Shown piece after piece: positions 54,462 through 61,349 of a stretch of 64,000 nt of DNA. The stretch is from Pirellula sp. SH-Sr6A (lineage in GTDB: Bacteria > Planctomycetota > Planctomycetia > Pirellulales > Pirellulaceae), in contig NZ_CP011272.1 in the NCBI RefSeq assembly GCF_001610875.1, positions 5,995,988 to 6,059,987 on the forward strand, written 5' to 3'. Within the stretch, counting starts at the first letter, position 1; each line of letters opens with the position of its first letter. The notes under the pieces are model-generated. The model did not search any database. It saw only the letters and a list, made by a program, of their open reading frames with translations, and was not told the origin of the DNA. The position numbers and the translations under genes are program-made.

Positions 54462-55245
54462 GTACCACGTTGCTCATGGTTGCAATTTGTCCTGCCAGCA
54501 GTGTAGCCACTACGGCAATTTTCACTTGGCAGGCAAGTTGCCAACGCTTGCTGACGCGGAGTCCGAGTACTCGCGGTGGTCTCATCGACTTAAGCCAACG
54601 CGATTCGCATTACTTGGAGGTGAGCCGTTGCTCAACCCTGCGATCTTGGAGCACATTCAACTAGCACGGAAACACTGGTACGACAGCGACCTGATGCTGG
54701 TCACCAATGGATTCTTCCTGCACCGCTTCCCTGAGTTGCCGCGGGTTCTCGTTGATACGGAGTGTCAACTTGAAATAAGCCAGCATGGAACACATCAAGA
54801 CTACCTCGAAAGGTTCCGCGACGTGAAAGCGATAGTGTGGAGTTGGCGTACGCAGTATCCCAAGCTTTGCATCAACATTCGCAAGTCGCACAAGGGCTGG
54901 ATGCGGCAATACAAGATCGTCGATGGCATGCCGATGCCATTCAATTCCGAGCCAGACGCTGCGTATCGCGTCTGTATGCAGCGCACTTGCACTCAGCTTG
55001 TGAATGGCCGCCTCGCAAAATGTCCTGCGCTTGCTTACTGGCCACAGCTAGAGACAAAAGCCCGCCTCGAATCTATTTCGGAGTGGGATTTGTTCCGTAG
55101 TTATGAAGCTTGCCCGCCAACAGCGAGCGACGACGAGCTTCGCTCATTTCTCGAAACCAAGTCGATTCCCCAGTGCGCGTTGTGCCCCAGTAGGCGCGTC
55201 GCGTTTCGTCATCCCAGTCCCTTGCAAAGGAGTAACTTGCAATGA
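54433..55245 (+). CDS. Radical SAM protein, copy B
   Basis: A protein of 270 residues from ATG 54433 with AGGAGG upstream. CNLSCQQC (Cys 17, 21, 24) binds the SAM cluster; LLGGEPLLNPAILEHI follows. C-terminal cysteines (VCMQRTC, CPALAYW, CALCPSRR) suggest a second cluster. Clearly paralogous to 2379-3170 along its whole length. It lies directly before the proline-rich protein with an ATGA overlap, so the two are made together. Confidence 0.85.
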   Translation: MQRFSLLALEYHVAHGCNLSCQQCSHYGNFHLAGKLPTLADAESEYSRWSHRLKPTRFALLGGEPLLNPAILEHIQLARKHWYDSDLMLVTNGFFLHRFPELPRVLVDTECQLEISQHGTHQDYLERFRDVKAIVWSWRTQYPKLCINIRKSHKGWMRQYKIVDGMPMPFNSEPDAAYRVCMQRTCTQLVNGRLAKCPALAYWPQLETKARLESISEWDLFRSYEACPPTASDDELRSFLETKSIPQCALCPSRRVAFRHPSPLQRSNLQ

Positions 55246-55610
55246 TTGATAAGTTCAAGCCCAAACTACCTCGTTTGCCGTATCCGTTCATTCCACCCTT
55301 CGATCCGCCGGCAGAACAACCACCGTATATTCCACCGGAGAGTTCTGGAGGCGACGATGAAGGATCCTCAAGCGAAGACCCGGGCCCACGTCCACCATGG
55401 TGGCCTGAGGATTGGCCTTGGCCGCCACCGCCAGATGAACCAGTGGTTATCGAAGCGCCGCCACCACTACCCAATATCATTTGGCCGCGGCTCCCACCAG
55501 ATCATCCTTATCACTTGCCACCAGGTTATCACTACCCCGACAATCTGCCCGAAGGTCATCCAGGTCACTACTACCCAGGCATGCCACCGTATCCTGTGAT
55601 TGCTCCGTGA
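55242..55610 (+). CDS. Proline/histidine-rich small protein
   Basis: A protein of 122 residues, about one third proline, with no signal peptide or membrane helix. Short repeats: PPPLPNIIWPRLPP, HPYHLPPGYHYPDNLPEG and HPGHYYPGMPPYP. An acidic spacer (GGDDEGSSSEDPGP) sits in the middle. The C-terminal 50 residues recur as the tail of the truncated portal at 1546-2379. Encoded in four-base overlap with the radical SAM gene, it is the obvious candidate substrate or partner, but I know no characterised homologue. It could also be a phage or surface structural protein. Confidence 0.65.
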   Translation: MIDKFKPKLPRLPYPFIPPFDPPAEQPPYIPPESSGGDDEGSSSEDPGPRPPWWPEDWPWPPPPDEPVVIEAPPPLPNIIWPRLPPDHPYHLPPGYHYPDNLPEGHPGHYYPGMPPYPVIAP

Positions 55611-55994
55611 TGCTTGCGTTCTCGGAGGTTAGGCAATAGTAAGCGTTGACTAGGAAGTTGCAAAAATAATCTCAACGCATGGATACTTTTGCTGCTGACA
55701 TGCGTTTAATCTACTGACGAAAGTCACCTGCGATTATTTTCGTGAACGAGAAATTTTCGCGAACCAATGCAGGAGTAGAGCGTCTATATCTGCAGCACGC
55801 GACGAATACGGTCGCGGAACAAGGAATCTGAAAAGCAATCAATCACTGGATACGAGATCATGACTTCAATACGGCTGAGTACCGAACGAGTTAATGGATA
55901 TGAGGGTTGTATCGTGTTGCAAGACGCGAATGCGTTCCCCTTACATCCACATCGGAGGTAACACTCGGCCGTACTAACGAAGCAAACGTTGGCG
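55611..55994. other. Intergenic stretch, no gene recognised
   Basis: About 380 bases between the proline-rich gene and a terminator. AT-rich in its first half. No ORF of coding character and no RNA gene seen. Confidence 0.35.
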
Positions 55995-56030
55995 AACCCG
56001 GTGTTACCCCAAAGTGACACCGGGTTTTTT
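55995..56030 (+). terminator. Intrinsic terminator before intron copy 2
   Basis: Ten-base stem AACCCGGTGT/ACACCGGGTT (55995-56026) followed by T6, then CG and the group II intron. Confidence 0.8.
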
Positions 56031-56031
56031 C

Positions 56032-57973
56032 GTGTGCGTCAGGCATGACGCGGAGCGTCATTGACTGACGCTCGCAACTGGCAAGCGAAAGTGAACCAGG
56101 AAGTAACTTGTCGGGTGCAAGTCCCGATGGAGGCCTTGATGACAGGAACTCCTAGTCGACTGCAAGGGTGTCAGGGGCAACTCTGAATCTGAAGGAAGCA
56201 GCAGGCAAACTCTCGGTTCGAGGTACACGAACCGTATACGAGGCGACGACCCGGTGGGCGAGAAGGCACGAAGATTCAAAGCCCAATGTCATTCGGACCG
56301 AGTCGGCGTATATGCGGCGAATATACGAGAGGAAAGTTACGCGTCTTACCCTGAGAGATCTACGGGGATGCTGCAAAGCTAGTTGCCTCGCAAGAGGTTA
56401 CGATGTCACCGTAGAAGTCAGCAGAGGCCATAGTAGTCGGAGGCTTTAGCTGACGAAGGGCCGAACAAGTTTAACCGTTTGGTGCAAAGTATTCGTGATG
56501 TGAGGTAGACGCAGAGATGACGGCTGAGAAGCCTGAGCGGCGAACAAGAGTATGCGGCGGAACCGCTGAGGGTAATTCGTACGCGCGTCAAACACTTCCG
56601 GCATGCAATGAGAACACTGAACATTCAGTCACCGTCACGATGGAGGAGGTGCTAAGCCGCAGCAATATGTTGCAGGCGTTGAGCCGTGTTGTCGGTAATA
56701 AAGGAGCCGCAGGCGTTGATGGGGTGACCGTCGATGAACTGCCAGGCTACTGCCGAGAGCATTGGGAACGCCACCGGGAAGAACTGTTCAGCGGAACGTA
56801 TCGTCCGAGCCCTGTGCGAAAGGTAGAAATACCTAAACCCGGTGGCAAAGGGATGCGCATGCTGGGCATACCGACAGTGCTAGATCGCTTGATCCAGCAA
56901 GCTTTACTGCAAGTGCTCACGAGGCTCTACGATCCAATGTTTTCGGATTCTAGCTTTGGGTTTCGCCCAGGCCGGAGTACGCATCAGGCGTTGGATCGTG
57001 CCAAGGAACACATTGCTTCAGGGCATCGCTGGGTTGTCGACATGGACTTGGAAAAGTTCTTCGATCGCGTCAATCACGACATCCTGATGAGTCGCCTTGC
57101 ACGTCAGATCCAAGACAAACGCATCCTGAAACTGATCCGCTTGTATCTGCAAGCTGGCATCATGGAAGGCGGCATCGTGAGTCCACGCAGCGAGGGAACG
57201 CCGCAAGGCGGTCCCTTATCACCGCTTCTGTCCAACGTCCTGCTCGATGAGCTGGACAAGGAGCTGGAACGCCGAGGCCACAAATTCGTTCGCTACGCTG
57301 ATGACTGTAACATTTACGTTCGCAGTCACCGCGCCGGTGAGCGAGTGCTTAATGGTGTCGAACGCTTCCTGAGCGAGAAACTGCGACTGACAGTGAATCG
57401 AGCCAAGAGTGCCGTGGACCGCCCCTGGAACCGCAAGTTCCTGGGCTATACGTTCACGCACCATCACCAACCGAAGTTTAAGGTGTCTCCTGAATCGGTC
57501 AAACGCTTCAAGGGTCGCCTACGCGAGGAACTCCGCAAGGCACGAGGTCGCAATGTGCGTACGGTGCTTGCTCAGTTGCAGCCGGTCCTGATCGGTTGGG
57601 TGTCGTACTACCGGAAGAGTGAAGTGAAGAAAACGTTCGAGGAACTTGATAGCTGGTTACGCAGGAAGTTACGCGCCATCTACTGGCGCCAATGGAAGCG
57701 TCCGCCCAAACGAGCCCGCGAACTGACTCGCCTTGGCATTGACCGCGTGCGAGCGTGGGTCTGTGCTGGCAATGGTCATGGCCCCTGGTGGAATGCTGGC
57801 GCTAGCCACATGAATCAGGCCCTGCCTACTCGCCACCTCACGCAACTTGGGCTGATAAGCCTCGTCCAGAAAGGCACTGAGCTGAATCGTCGTTAGACCT
57901 GAACCGCCGTATACGGAACCGTACGTACGGTGGTGTGGGAGGACGGCGGGAGTAATCCCGCCTCCTACCCGAT
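56032..57973 (+). mobile_element. Group IIC intron, copy 2
   Basis: Same sequence as 45437-47378 as far as I compared, with domain V at about 57901-57938 and the end at GAT 57973. It follows directly on an intrinsic terminator and ends 28 bases before the first tRNA of the array. The lack of visible divergence between the copies indicates recent retrotransposition. Confidence 0.88.
56517..57896 (+). CDS. ltrA: Group II intron reverse transcriptase/maturase, copy 2
   Basis: A protein of 459 residues with the same translation as copy 1, including YADD and the maturase domain. Both copies look functional. This one is encoded between a terminator and the tRNA array. Confidence 0.92.
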   Translation: MTAEKPERRTRVCGGTAEGNSYARQTLPACNENTEHSVTVTMEEVLSRSNMLQALSRVVGNKGAAGVDGVTVDELPGYCREHWERHREELFSGTYRPSPVRKVEIPKPGGKGMRMLGIPTVLDRLIQQALLQVLTRLYDPMFSDSSFGFRPGRSTHQALDRAKEHIASGHRWVVDMDLEKFFDRVNHDILMSRLARQIQDKRILKLIRLYLQAGIMEGGIVSPRSEGTPQGGPLSPLLSNVLLDELDKELERRGHKFVRYADDCNIYVRSHRAGERVLNGVERFLSEKLRLTVNRAKSAVDRPWNRKFLGYTFTHHHQPKFKVSPESVKRFKGRLREELRKARGRNVRTVLAQLQPVLIGWVSYYRKSEVKKTFEELDSWLRRKLRAIYWRQWKRPPKRARELTRLGIDRVRAWVCAGNGHGPWWNAGASHMNQALPTRHLTQLGLISLVQKGTELNRR

Positions 57974-58001
57974 GCCTATTTCCAACGTTTTACATACAGA
58001 T

Positions 58002-58073
58002 GGACTGGTAGCTGAGACGGTATAGCGGCGGTCTGAAGAACCGCAGAGGAGGGTTCGAGCACCTCCCAGTCCA
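58002..58073 (+). tRNA. tRNA-Phe (GAA)
   Basis: First tRNA of the array. Acceptor GGACTGG/CCAGTCC is perfect; anticodon loop CTGAAGA on stem GCGGT/ACCGC. CCA is not encoded, as in all genes of this array. Confidence 0.85.
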
Positions 58074-58145
58074 CTGGATGCGCATCTGGCAAAAACTCAC
58101 ATGAGAACAACTGCGCTAGAGGTGCGCACCTACACAACCAACAAC

Positions 58146-58218
58146 GGCTCGTTCGACTTCTGGTGAGGTCACTGGTCTTTCAAGCCAGCTAGGTCGGGTT
58201 CAAATCCCACACGAGTCA
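58146..58218 (+). tRNA. tRNA-Glu (TTC)
   Basis: Acceptor GGCTCGT/ACGAGTC (one G-T); loop CTTTCAA on stem CTGGT/GCCAG; T-loop TTCAAAT. Confidence 0.8.
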
Positions 58219-58232
58219 CTGACAAAACTAAT

Positions 58233-58301
58233 GGGCTTGTCCGTAGGAACGGAGCTTTGATTTGCAATCAAGGCGACAGGGTTCGATTCCCTGCTTGTCC
58301 A
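58233..58301 (+). tRNA. tRNA-Ala (TGC), weak acceptor
   Basis: Loop TTTGCAA gives TGC. The acceptor GGGCTTG/CTTGTCC has G3-T70, the alanine identity pair, but two T-T mismatches at positions 5 and 6. Shortened D-arm. If read with another loop register it would be Cys (GCA), but a separate Cys gene exists. Confidence 0.6.
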
Positions 58302-58317
58302 CTGACATAACAACTAT

Positions 58318-58389
58318 CGGGCGTGAAGTGTAATGGCTGGCACAGGTCGTTTGGGGCGATCGAGAGCGGTTCGATTCCGACACACCCGA
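58318..58389 (+). tRNA. tRNA-Pro (TGG)
   Basis: Acceptor CGGGCGT/ACACCCG with C1-G72 typical of proline tRNAs; loop TTTGGGG. Confidence 0.75.
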
Positions 58390-58399
58390 CTGAAGTGAT

Positions 58400-58470
58400 G
58401 GTAGTCGAGGGCTGGAGCCCATATCCGTCTGATAAGCGGATCGCGCTGAGTTCAATTCTCAGGGCTACCA
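58400..58470 (+). tRNA. tRNA-Ile (GAT)
   Basis: Acceptor GGTAGTC/GGCTACC; loop CTGATAA on stem TCCGT/GCGGA; T-loop TTCAATT. Confidence 0.78.
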
Positions 58471-58544
58471 CTTAACAACAAACCATAAAGTAGAACACGA
58501 TGCAAACACTTAGTCGTTTGAAACGCATAGCCATAACCATTCAT

Positions 58545-58616
58545 GAGGTTGTGGTGTAGCGGCAGCACAGCGGACTTTTAATCCGCAAAGCGTGGGTTCG
58601 AATCCCACCGGCCTCA
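58545..58616 (+). tRNA. tRNA-Lys (TTT)
   Basis: Acceptor GAGGTTG/CGGCCTC; loop CTTTTAA on stem GCGGA/TCCGC. Canonical cloverleaf. Confidence 0.85.
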
Positions 58617-58622
58617 CTTGTT

Positions 58623-58695
58623 CGGCGTGCAGCTCGATGGTCCGAGCAGCGTCCTTATAAGACGAAGGTCGAAGGTTCGATTCCTTCCACGCCGA
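58623..58695 (+). tRNA. tRNA-Ile (TAT)
   Basis: Perfect acceptor CGGCGTG/CACGCCG; loop CTTATAA gives TAT, which reads AUA directly. Bacteria usually use a lysidine-modified CAT tRNA for this codon, so a TAT gene is uncommon. Confidence 0.7.
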
Positions 58696-58719
58696 CTTGG
58701 AAGACAAACAAACACAAAT

Positions 58720-58792
58720 GGGATTGTGGCAGACAATGTAATGCACCGGACTCTTAATTCGGTCGATGTGGGTTCGATACCCACCGATCCCA
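58720..58792 (+). tRNA. tRNA-Lys (CTT)
   Basis: Acceptor GGGATTG/CGATCCC; loop CTCTTAA on stem CCGGA/TTCGG. Confidence 0.82.
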
Positions 58793-58804
58793 CTGAATGA
58801 ATAA

Positions 58805-58875
58805 GCACTGATGGTCTAGTGGAATGACACCGCTTTCGTAAAGCGGCTGCGTGAGTTCGATTCTCACTCGGTGCT
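58805..58875 (+). tRNA. tRNA-Thr (CGT)
   Basis: Acceptor GCACTGA/TCGGTGC; loop TTCGTAA on perfect stem CCGCT/AGCGG. Confidence 0.85.
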
Positions 58876-58910
58876 CTTGATCTTTGACAATTTGGTTGAG
58901 CCAACAAAAG

Positions 58911-58981
58911 GCGTCCATGGTGTAGTGGTAACCCATCTCCTTGCCAAGGAGGAATTGCGAGTTCGATTCTCGCTGGACGCT
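58911..58981 (+). tRNA. tRNA-Gly (GCC)
   Basis: Perfect acceptor GCGTCCA/TGGACGC; loop TTGCCAA on stem TCTCC/GGAGG. Confidence 0.87.
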
Positions 58982-58991
58982 CTTCAATTAT

Positions 58992-59066
58992 CAGGGTGTG
59001 GGAAAGCCTGGCTACTCCGCGTGCTTCGGGAGCACGAGATCGTCGGTTCAAATCCGACCATCCTGA
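58992..59066 (+). tRNA. tRNA-Pro (CGG)
   Basis: Acceptor CAGGGTG/CATCCTG with C1-G72; loop TTCGGGA on perfect stem CGTGC/GCACG. Confidence 0.82.
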
Positions 59067-59082
59067 CTTTAGAGAAACATAT

Positions 59083-59157
59083 TCCGGTGGGTCCTGTGTT
59101 GGTACGGGAAGGCGACTGTTAATCGCCCAGACGCAGGTTCGATTCCTGCTGCCGGAG
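59083..59157 (+). tRNA. tRNA-Asn (GTT)
   Basis: Acceptor TCCGGTG/TGCCGGA; loop CTGTTAA on perfect stem GGCGA/TCGCC. Confidence 0.85.
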
Positions 59158-59167
59158 CTTTTTATGT

Positions 59168-59252
59168 GGAAGGGCAAGCCGACTGGCGACGGCACTCCGT
59201 TCGAAGCGGAGCGAGCGTTAAAGCCTTGCGAGTTCAACTCTCGCGCCTTCCG
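59168..59252 (+). tRNA. tRNA-Ser (CGA)
   Basis: Acceptor GGAAGGG/GCCTTCC, discriminator G; loop TTCGAAG on perfect stem CTCCG/CGGAG; long variable arm present as expected for class II. Confidence 0.85.
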
Positions 59253-59269
59253 CCTTGTGTTAGATGAAT

Positions 59270-59341
59270 GTGCCATTGGCCGAGCGGCAAAGGTCCTGGA
59301 CTTCCAATCCGGTCAGGTCGGTTCGACTCCGACATGGCACT
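59270..59341 (+). tRNA. tRNA-Gly (TCC)
   Basis: Perfect acceptor GTGCCAT/ATGGCAC; loop CTTCCAA on stem CTGGA/TCCGG. Confidence 0.83.
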
Positions 59342-59359
59342 CTGCTTGAAGAGAGATAT

Positions 59360-59431
59360 TCGGGTGTCGGCTAACGGTAAGCCAGCTGCCTTTGAAGCAG
59401 TGGTATGAGGGTTCAACTCCTTCCGCCCGGG
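59360..59431 (+). tRNA. tRNA-Gln (TTG)
   Basis: Acceptor TCGGGTG/CGCCCGG; loop CTTTGAA on stem CTGC/GCAG. Confidence 0.8.
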
Positions 59432-59451
59432 CTGAAAGAACAAATCAATAC

Positions 59452-59526
59452 TCCGGAGTAGCAACTGTTGGTCGTTGCGTCTGGCTCTGAACCAGAAGCT
59501 CGCAGGTTCGATTCCTGTCTCCGGTG
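59452..59526 (+). tRNA. tRNA-Gln (CTG)
   Basis: Acceptor TCCGGAG/CTCCGGT with an unpaired T1-T72; loop CTCTGAA on perfect stem TCTGG/CCAGA. Weak 1-72 pairing is usual in glutamine tRNAs. Confidence 0.8.
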
Positions 59527-59528
59527 CT

Positions 59529-59601
59529 GTGGCCGTCCTGTATTGGTTCAGGAACTTGGCTGTGAACCAAGTTTATGTCGGTTCAATTCCGATCGGTCAC
59601 C
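59529..59601 (+). tRNA. tRNA-His (GTG)
   Basis: Acceptor GTGGCCG/CGGTCAC, discriminator C as in bacterial His; loop CTGTGAA on perfect stem CTTGG/CCAAG. It starts only three bases after the preceding gene, and the -1 base is T, not the usual G. Confidence 0.82.
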
Positions 59602-59614
59602 CTTCAACATTGAA

Positions 59615-59687
59615 GCCCTTGAATCCATCTGGTGGTGGAGCTTGACTGTCGATCAAGTCGTGGCGAGTTCGATCCTCGTCAAGGGCG
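59615..59687 (+). tRNA. tRNA-Asp (GTC)
   Basis: Perfect acceptor GCCCTTG/CAAGGGC, discriminator G; loop CTGTCGA on perfect stem CTTGA/TCAAG. Confidence 0.86.
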
Positions 59688-59698
59688 CTTAATCCTAT

Positions 59699-59781
59699 GG
59701 AAGACATCCGGCTGGATTAGGGCGCTGTCTTGAAAACAGCTGGCGTTAACGCGCTTCGGGGTTCGAGTCCCTGGTCTTCCG
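59699..59781 (+). tRNA. tRNA-Ser (TGA)
   Basis: Perfect acceptor GGAAGAC/GTCTTCC, discriminator G; loop CTTGAAA on perfect stem GCTGT/ACAGC; long variable arm. Confidence 0.87.
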
Positions 59782-59798
59782 CTTTGATAGAAACAAAT

Positions 59799-59871
59799 AG
59801 TCCTGTGGCCCAGCGGCGAAGGCACCTGGTTTACACCCAGTCGATCGACGGTTCGAGTCCGTCCAGGACTA
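59799..59871 (+). tRNA. tRNA-Val (TAC)
   Basis: Perfect acceptor AGTCCTG/CAGGACT; loop TTTACAC on stem CCTGG/CCAGT. Confidence 0.83.
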
Positions 59872-59881
59872 CTTGATAGAT

Positions 59882-59952
59882 GGCGCTACTCCGCTTGGTG
59901 CGGGACATGTCTGCAAAACATGCTCACTTGAGTTCGAATCTCAATAGCGTCT
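59882..59952 (+). tRNA. tRNA-Cys (GCA)
   Basis: Acceptor GGCGCTA/TAGCGTC; loop CTGCAAA on perfect stem CATGT/ACATG. Confidence 0.83.
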
Positions 59953-59962
59953 CTCGAAGAAT

Positions 59963-60035
59963 GGTGTGGTACGCCAACGGCTGAGCGGCTTGTCTTAGGA
60001 ACAAGTGTTTGTGGGTTCGAATCCCTCCTGCACCA
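59963..60035 (+). tRNA. tRNA-Leu (TAG), short variable loop
   Basis: Acceptor GGTGTGG/CTGCACC, discriminator A; loop CTTAGGA on perfect stem CTTGT/ACAAG. Only five bases (TGTTT) separate the anticodon stem from the T-stem GTGGG, so the long class II arm of leucine tRNAs is missing. Confidence 0.72.
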
Positions 60036-60048
60036 CTGCTTGAAAAAT

Positions 60049-60121
60049 GTCTGTGAAGTGTAGTGGATACGCACGCGACCCTGCGAAGGTCGAAGATCAG
60101 GTTCGATTCCTGACATGGACA
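60049..60121 (+). tRNA. tRNA-Arg (GCG)
   Basis: Acceptor GTCTGTG/CATGGAC; loop CTGCGAA on perfect stem CGACC/GGTCG. G34 replaces the usual A34 (ACG) of bacteria, so it needs no TadA editing. Confidence 0.8.
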
Positions 60122-60137
60122 CTGATGGAAACAACAT

Positions 60138-60210
60138 GGCTTGCGAGTGTGATGGATTCGCACGACGGTCTTCGAAACCGTTAGACAAGGTTCGATTCCT
60201 TGGCGAGCTA
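60138..60210 (+). tRNA. tRNA-Arg (TCG)
   Basis: Acceptor GGCTTGC/GCGAGCT with wobble pairs at 1 and 5; loop CTTCGAA on perfect stem ACGGT/ACCGT. Confidence 0.78.
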
Positions 60211-60219
60211 CTTTAGCAT

Positions 60220-60293
60220 GGTGCGGTGCGCTAATTGGCATAGCGGCTGAGCTCAAACCTCAGTGTTTGTGGGTTCGAGTCCCACCCTCACCA
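60220..60293 (+). tRNA. tRNA-Leu (CAA), short variable loop
   Basis: Acceptor GGTGCGG/CCTCACC (one mismatch), discriminator A; loop CTCAAAC on perfect stem CTGAG/CTCAG; variable loop only TGTTT before T-stem GTGGG/CCCAC. Confidence 0.72.
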
Positions 60294-60302
60294 CTAATGG
60301 AT

Positions 60303-60376
60303 GACGTGGTACGCGAACTGGTACAGCGGCGAAGCTTAAACCTTCGCGATTGCGGGTTCGAATCCCGCCTGCGTCA
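60303..60376 (+). tRNA. tRNA-Leu (TAA), short variable loop
   Basis: Acceptor GACGTGG/CTGCGTC; loop CTTAAAC on perfect stem CGAAG/CTTCG; variable loop CGATT (five bases) before T-stem GCGGG/CCCGC. Confidence 0.73.
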
Positions 60377-60389
60377 CTCGGTATTACAT

Positions 60390-60472
60390 GGGTCGATTGG
60401 ACTTGGGAGTCCAAGCTGTCTGTAAAACAGTCGCTCTCGATGAGCAATGTAGGTTCGATTCCTTCTCGCCCA
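60390..60472 (+). tRNA. tRNA-Tyr (GTA)
   Basis: Loop CTGTAAA on stem CTGT/ACAG; long variable arm as expected in bacterial tyrosine tRNA. The acceptor (GGG.../...CCC) is poorly paired in its inner part. Confidence 0.7.
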
Positions 60473-60485
60473 CTCATGTGAATAT

Positions 60486-60559
60486 GGCTCGGTGCGATGT
60501 TGGTATTTGCAGTCAGCCCCTCAAGCTGGCCTTCACCGGTTCGATTCCGGTCCGAGTCA
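60486..60559 (+). tRNA. tRNA-Glu (CTC), C33
   Basis: Acceptor GGCTCGG/CCGAGTC; loop CCCTCAA on stem TCAGC/GCTGG. Position 33 is C instead of the almost universal T. Confidence 0.7.
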
Positions 60560-60570
60560 CTACTTAATCA

Positions 60571-60652
60571 CGATGTGGTGAAACTGGTAGACACGCGATG
60601 CTCAGAACGTCGTGCCATCAAGGCGTAGGAGTTCGACTCTCCTCTTCGTGAC
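60571..60652 (+). tRNA. tRNA-Leu (CAG), canonical long arm
   Basis: Acceptor CACGATG/CTTCGTG; loop CTCAGAA on stem CGATG/CGTCG; variable arm of 14 bases with GCC/GGC stem and the usual leucine D-arm. The only leucine gene here with a normal class II arm. End points are approximate by a base or two. Confidence 0.78.
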
Positions 60653-60660
60653 TTTCTCAT

Positions 60661-60728
60661 TGCAGGCTAGTTGGGACTGAGCTGACTTTCATAAGGTCGG
60701 CAACCCGGTTCGATTCCGGGGCTTGCAA
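60661..60728 (+). tRNA. tRNA-Met (CAT), elongator-like
   Basis: Acceptor TGCAGGC/GCTTGCA; loop TTCATAA; shortened D-arm (68 bases in all). Could also be an Ile2 (lysidine) tRNA, which I cannot exclude. Confidence 0.65.
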
Positions 60729-60730
60729 CT

Positions 60731-60799
60731 TGCGGGTGGGCTAGTGCTCATCTGAGTCTCATAAGCTCGGACTGCCAGGTGCGACTCCTGGACCCGCCA
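60731..60799 (+). tRNA. tRNA-Met (CAT), initiator-like
   Basis: Loop CTCATAA. Acceptor TGCGGGT/ACCCGCC has a mismatched first pair (T1-C72) and six perfect pairs, which recalls the 1-72 mismatch of initiator tRNA. The T-loop reads TGCGACT instead of TTC, which is unusual, and the three G-C pairs of the initiator anticodon stem are not complete. Confidence 0.55.
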
Positions 60800-60806
60800 C
60801 TTATAT

Positions 60807-60882
60807 GGTTGAGTACGCAAACCGGAAAAGCGACTTGGTCGAGAGCCAAGTGACTCTGCAGGTTCGACTCCTGTCTCAACCA
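60807..60882 (+). tRNA. tRNA-Leu (GAG), short variable loop, C33
   Basis: Perfect acceptor GGTTGAG/CTCAACC, discriminator A; loop TCGAGAG on perfect stem CTTGG/CCAAG, with C at position 33. Variable loop of seven bases only. Confidence 0.68.
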
Positions 60883-60893
60883 CCTTGTTTTAT

Positions 60894-60966
60894 GATCGCG
60901 TGGTCCAGCGGCTAAGACACCTGCATGACACGCAGGAAATCGAAGGTTCGATTCCTTCCGCGATCA
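60894..60966 (+). tRNA. tRNA-Val (GAC)
   Basis: Perfect acceptor GATCGCG/CGCGATC; loop ATGACAC on perfect stem CCTGC/GCAGG. Confidence 0.83.
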
Positions 60967-60978
60967 CTGATGGTAAAT

Positions 60979-61049
60979 GGTTTGTAAGTGTTCCGGGAGC
61001 ACGCGTTCTTGGTAAGAACGAAGATCGAGTTCGATTCTCGAACGAACCT
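60979..61049 (+). tRNA. tRNA-Thr (GGT)
   Basis: Acceptor GGTTTGT/ACGAACC; loop TTGGTAA on perfect stem CGTTC/GAACG. Confidence 0.83.
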
Positions 61050-61060
61050 CTGCATGAAAT

Positions 61061-61131
61061 GGGGTCATGGTCCAGCGGGAAGACATTGCCATGGCATGGC
61101 AAGGACCCGAGTTCGAATCTCGGTGACTCCA
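61061..61131 (+). tRNA. tRNA-Ala (GGC)
   Basis: Acceptor GGGGTCA/TGACTCC with the G3-T70 alanine identity pair; loop ATGGCAT on perfect stem TTGCC/GGCAA. Confidence 0.85.
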
Positions 61132-61143
61132 CTTTAAACTTAT

Positions 61144-61229
61144 GGAAGGTAGCCGGATATGGTTTGCCGGGCCTGTTTGCTAAACAGTGCAACGTAAAAG
61201 TTGTGAGGGTTCAACTCCCTTGCCTTCCG
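61144..61229 (+). tRNA. tRNA-Ser (GCT)
   Basis: Acceptor GGAAGGT/GCCTTCC, discriminator G; loop TTGCTAA on stem CTGT/ACAG; long variable arm. Confidence 0.83.
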
Positions 61230-61263
61230 CTCCGTTGGCTCAACCGATTGTCGAAGACTACAT

Positions 61264-61335
61264 GGCTCGATGGTGAAGCGGATATCATCTCTCGCTTCTA
61301 ACGAGAAGTTCCAGGTTCGATTCCTGGTCGAGCTA
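61264..61335 (+). tRNA. tRNA-Arg (TCT)
   Basis: Acceptor GGCTCGA/TCGAGCT (G1-T72 wobble); loop CTTCTAA on perfect stem TCTCG/CGAGA. Confidence 0.8.
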
Positions 61336-61349
61336 CTGAAACACACTAT

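Noticed and set aside
58120-58131. Palindrome AGGTGCGCACCT between the first two tRNAs as an att or operator site
   Set aside because: Single short palindrome without a second copy or context, so not informative enough.
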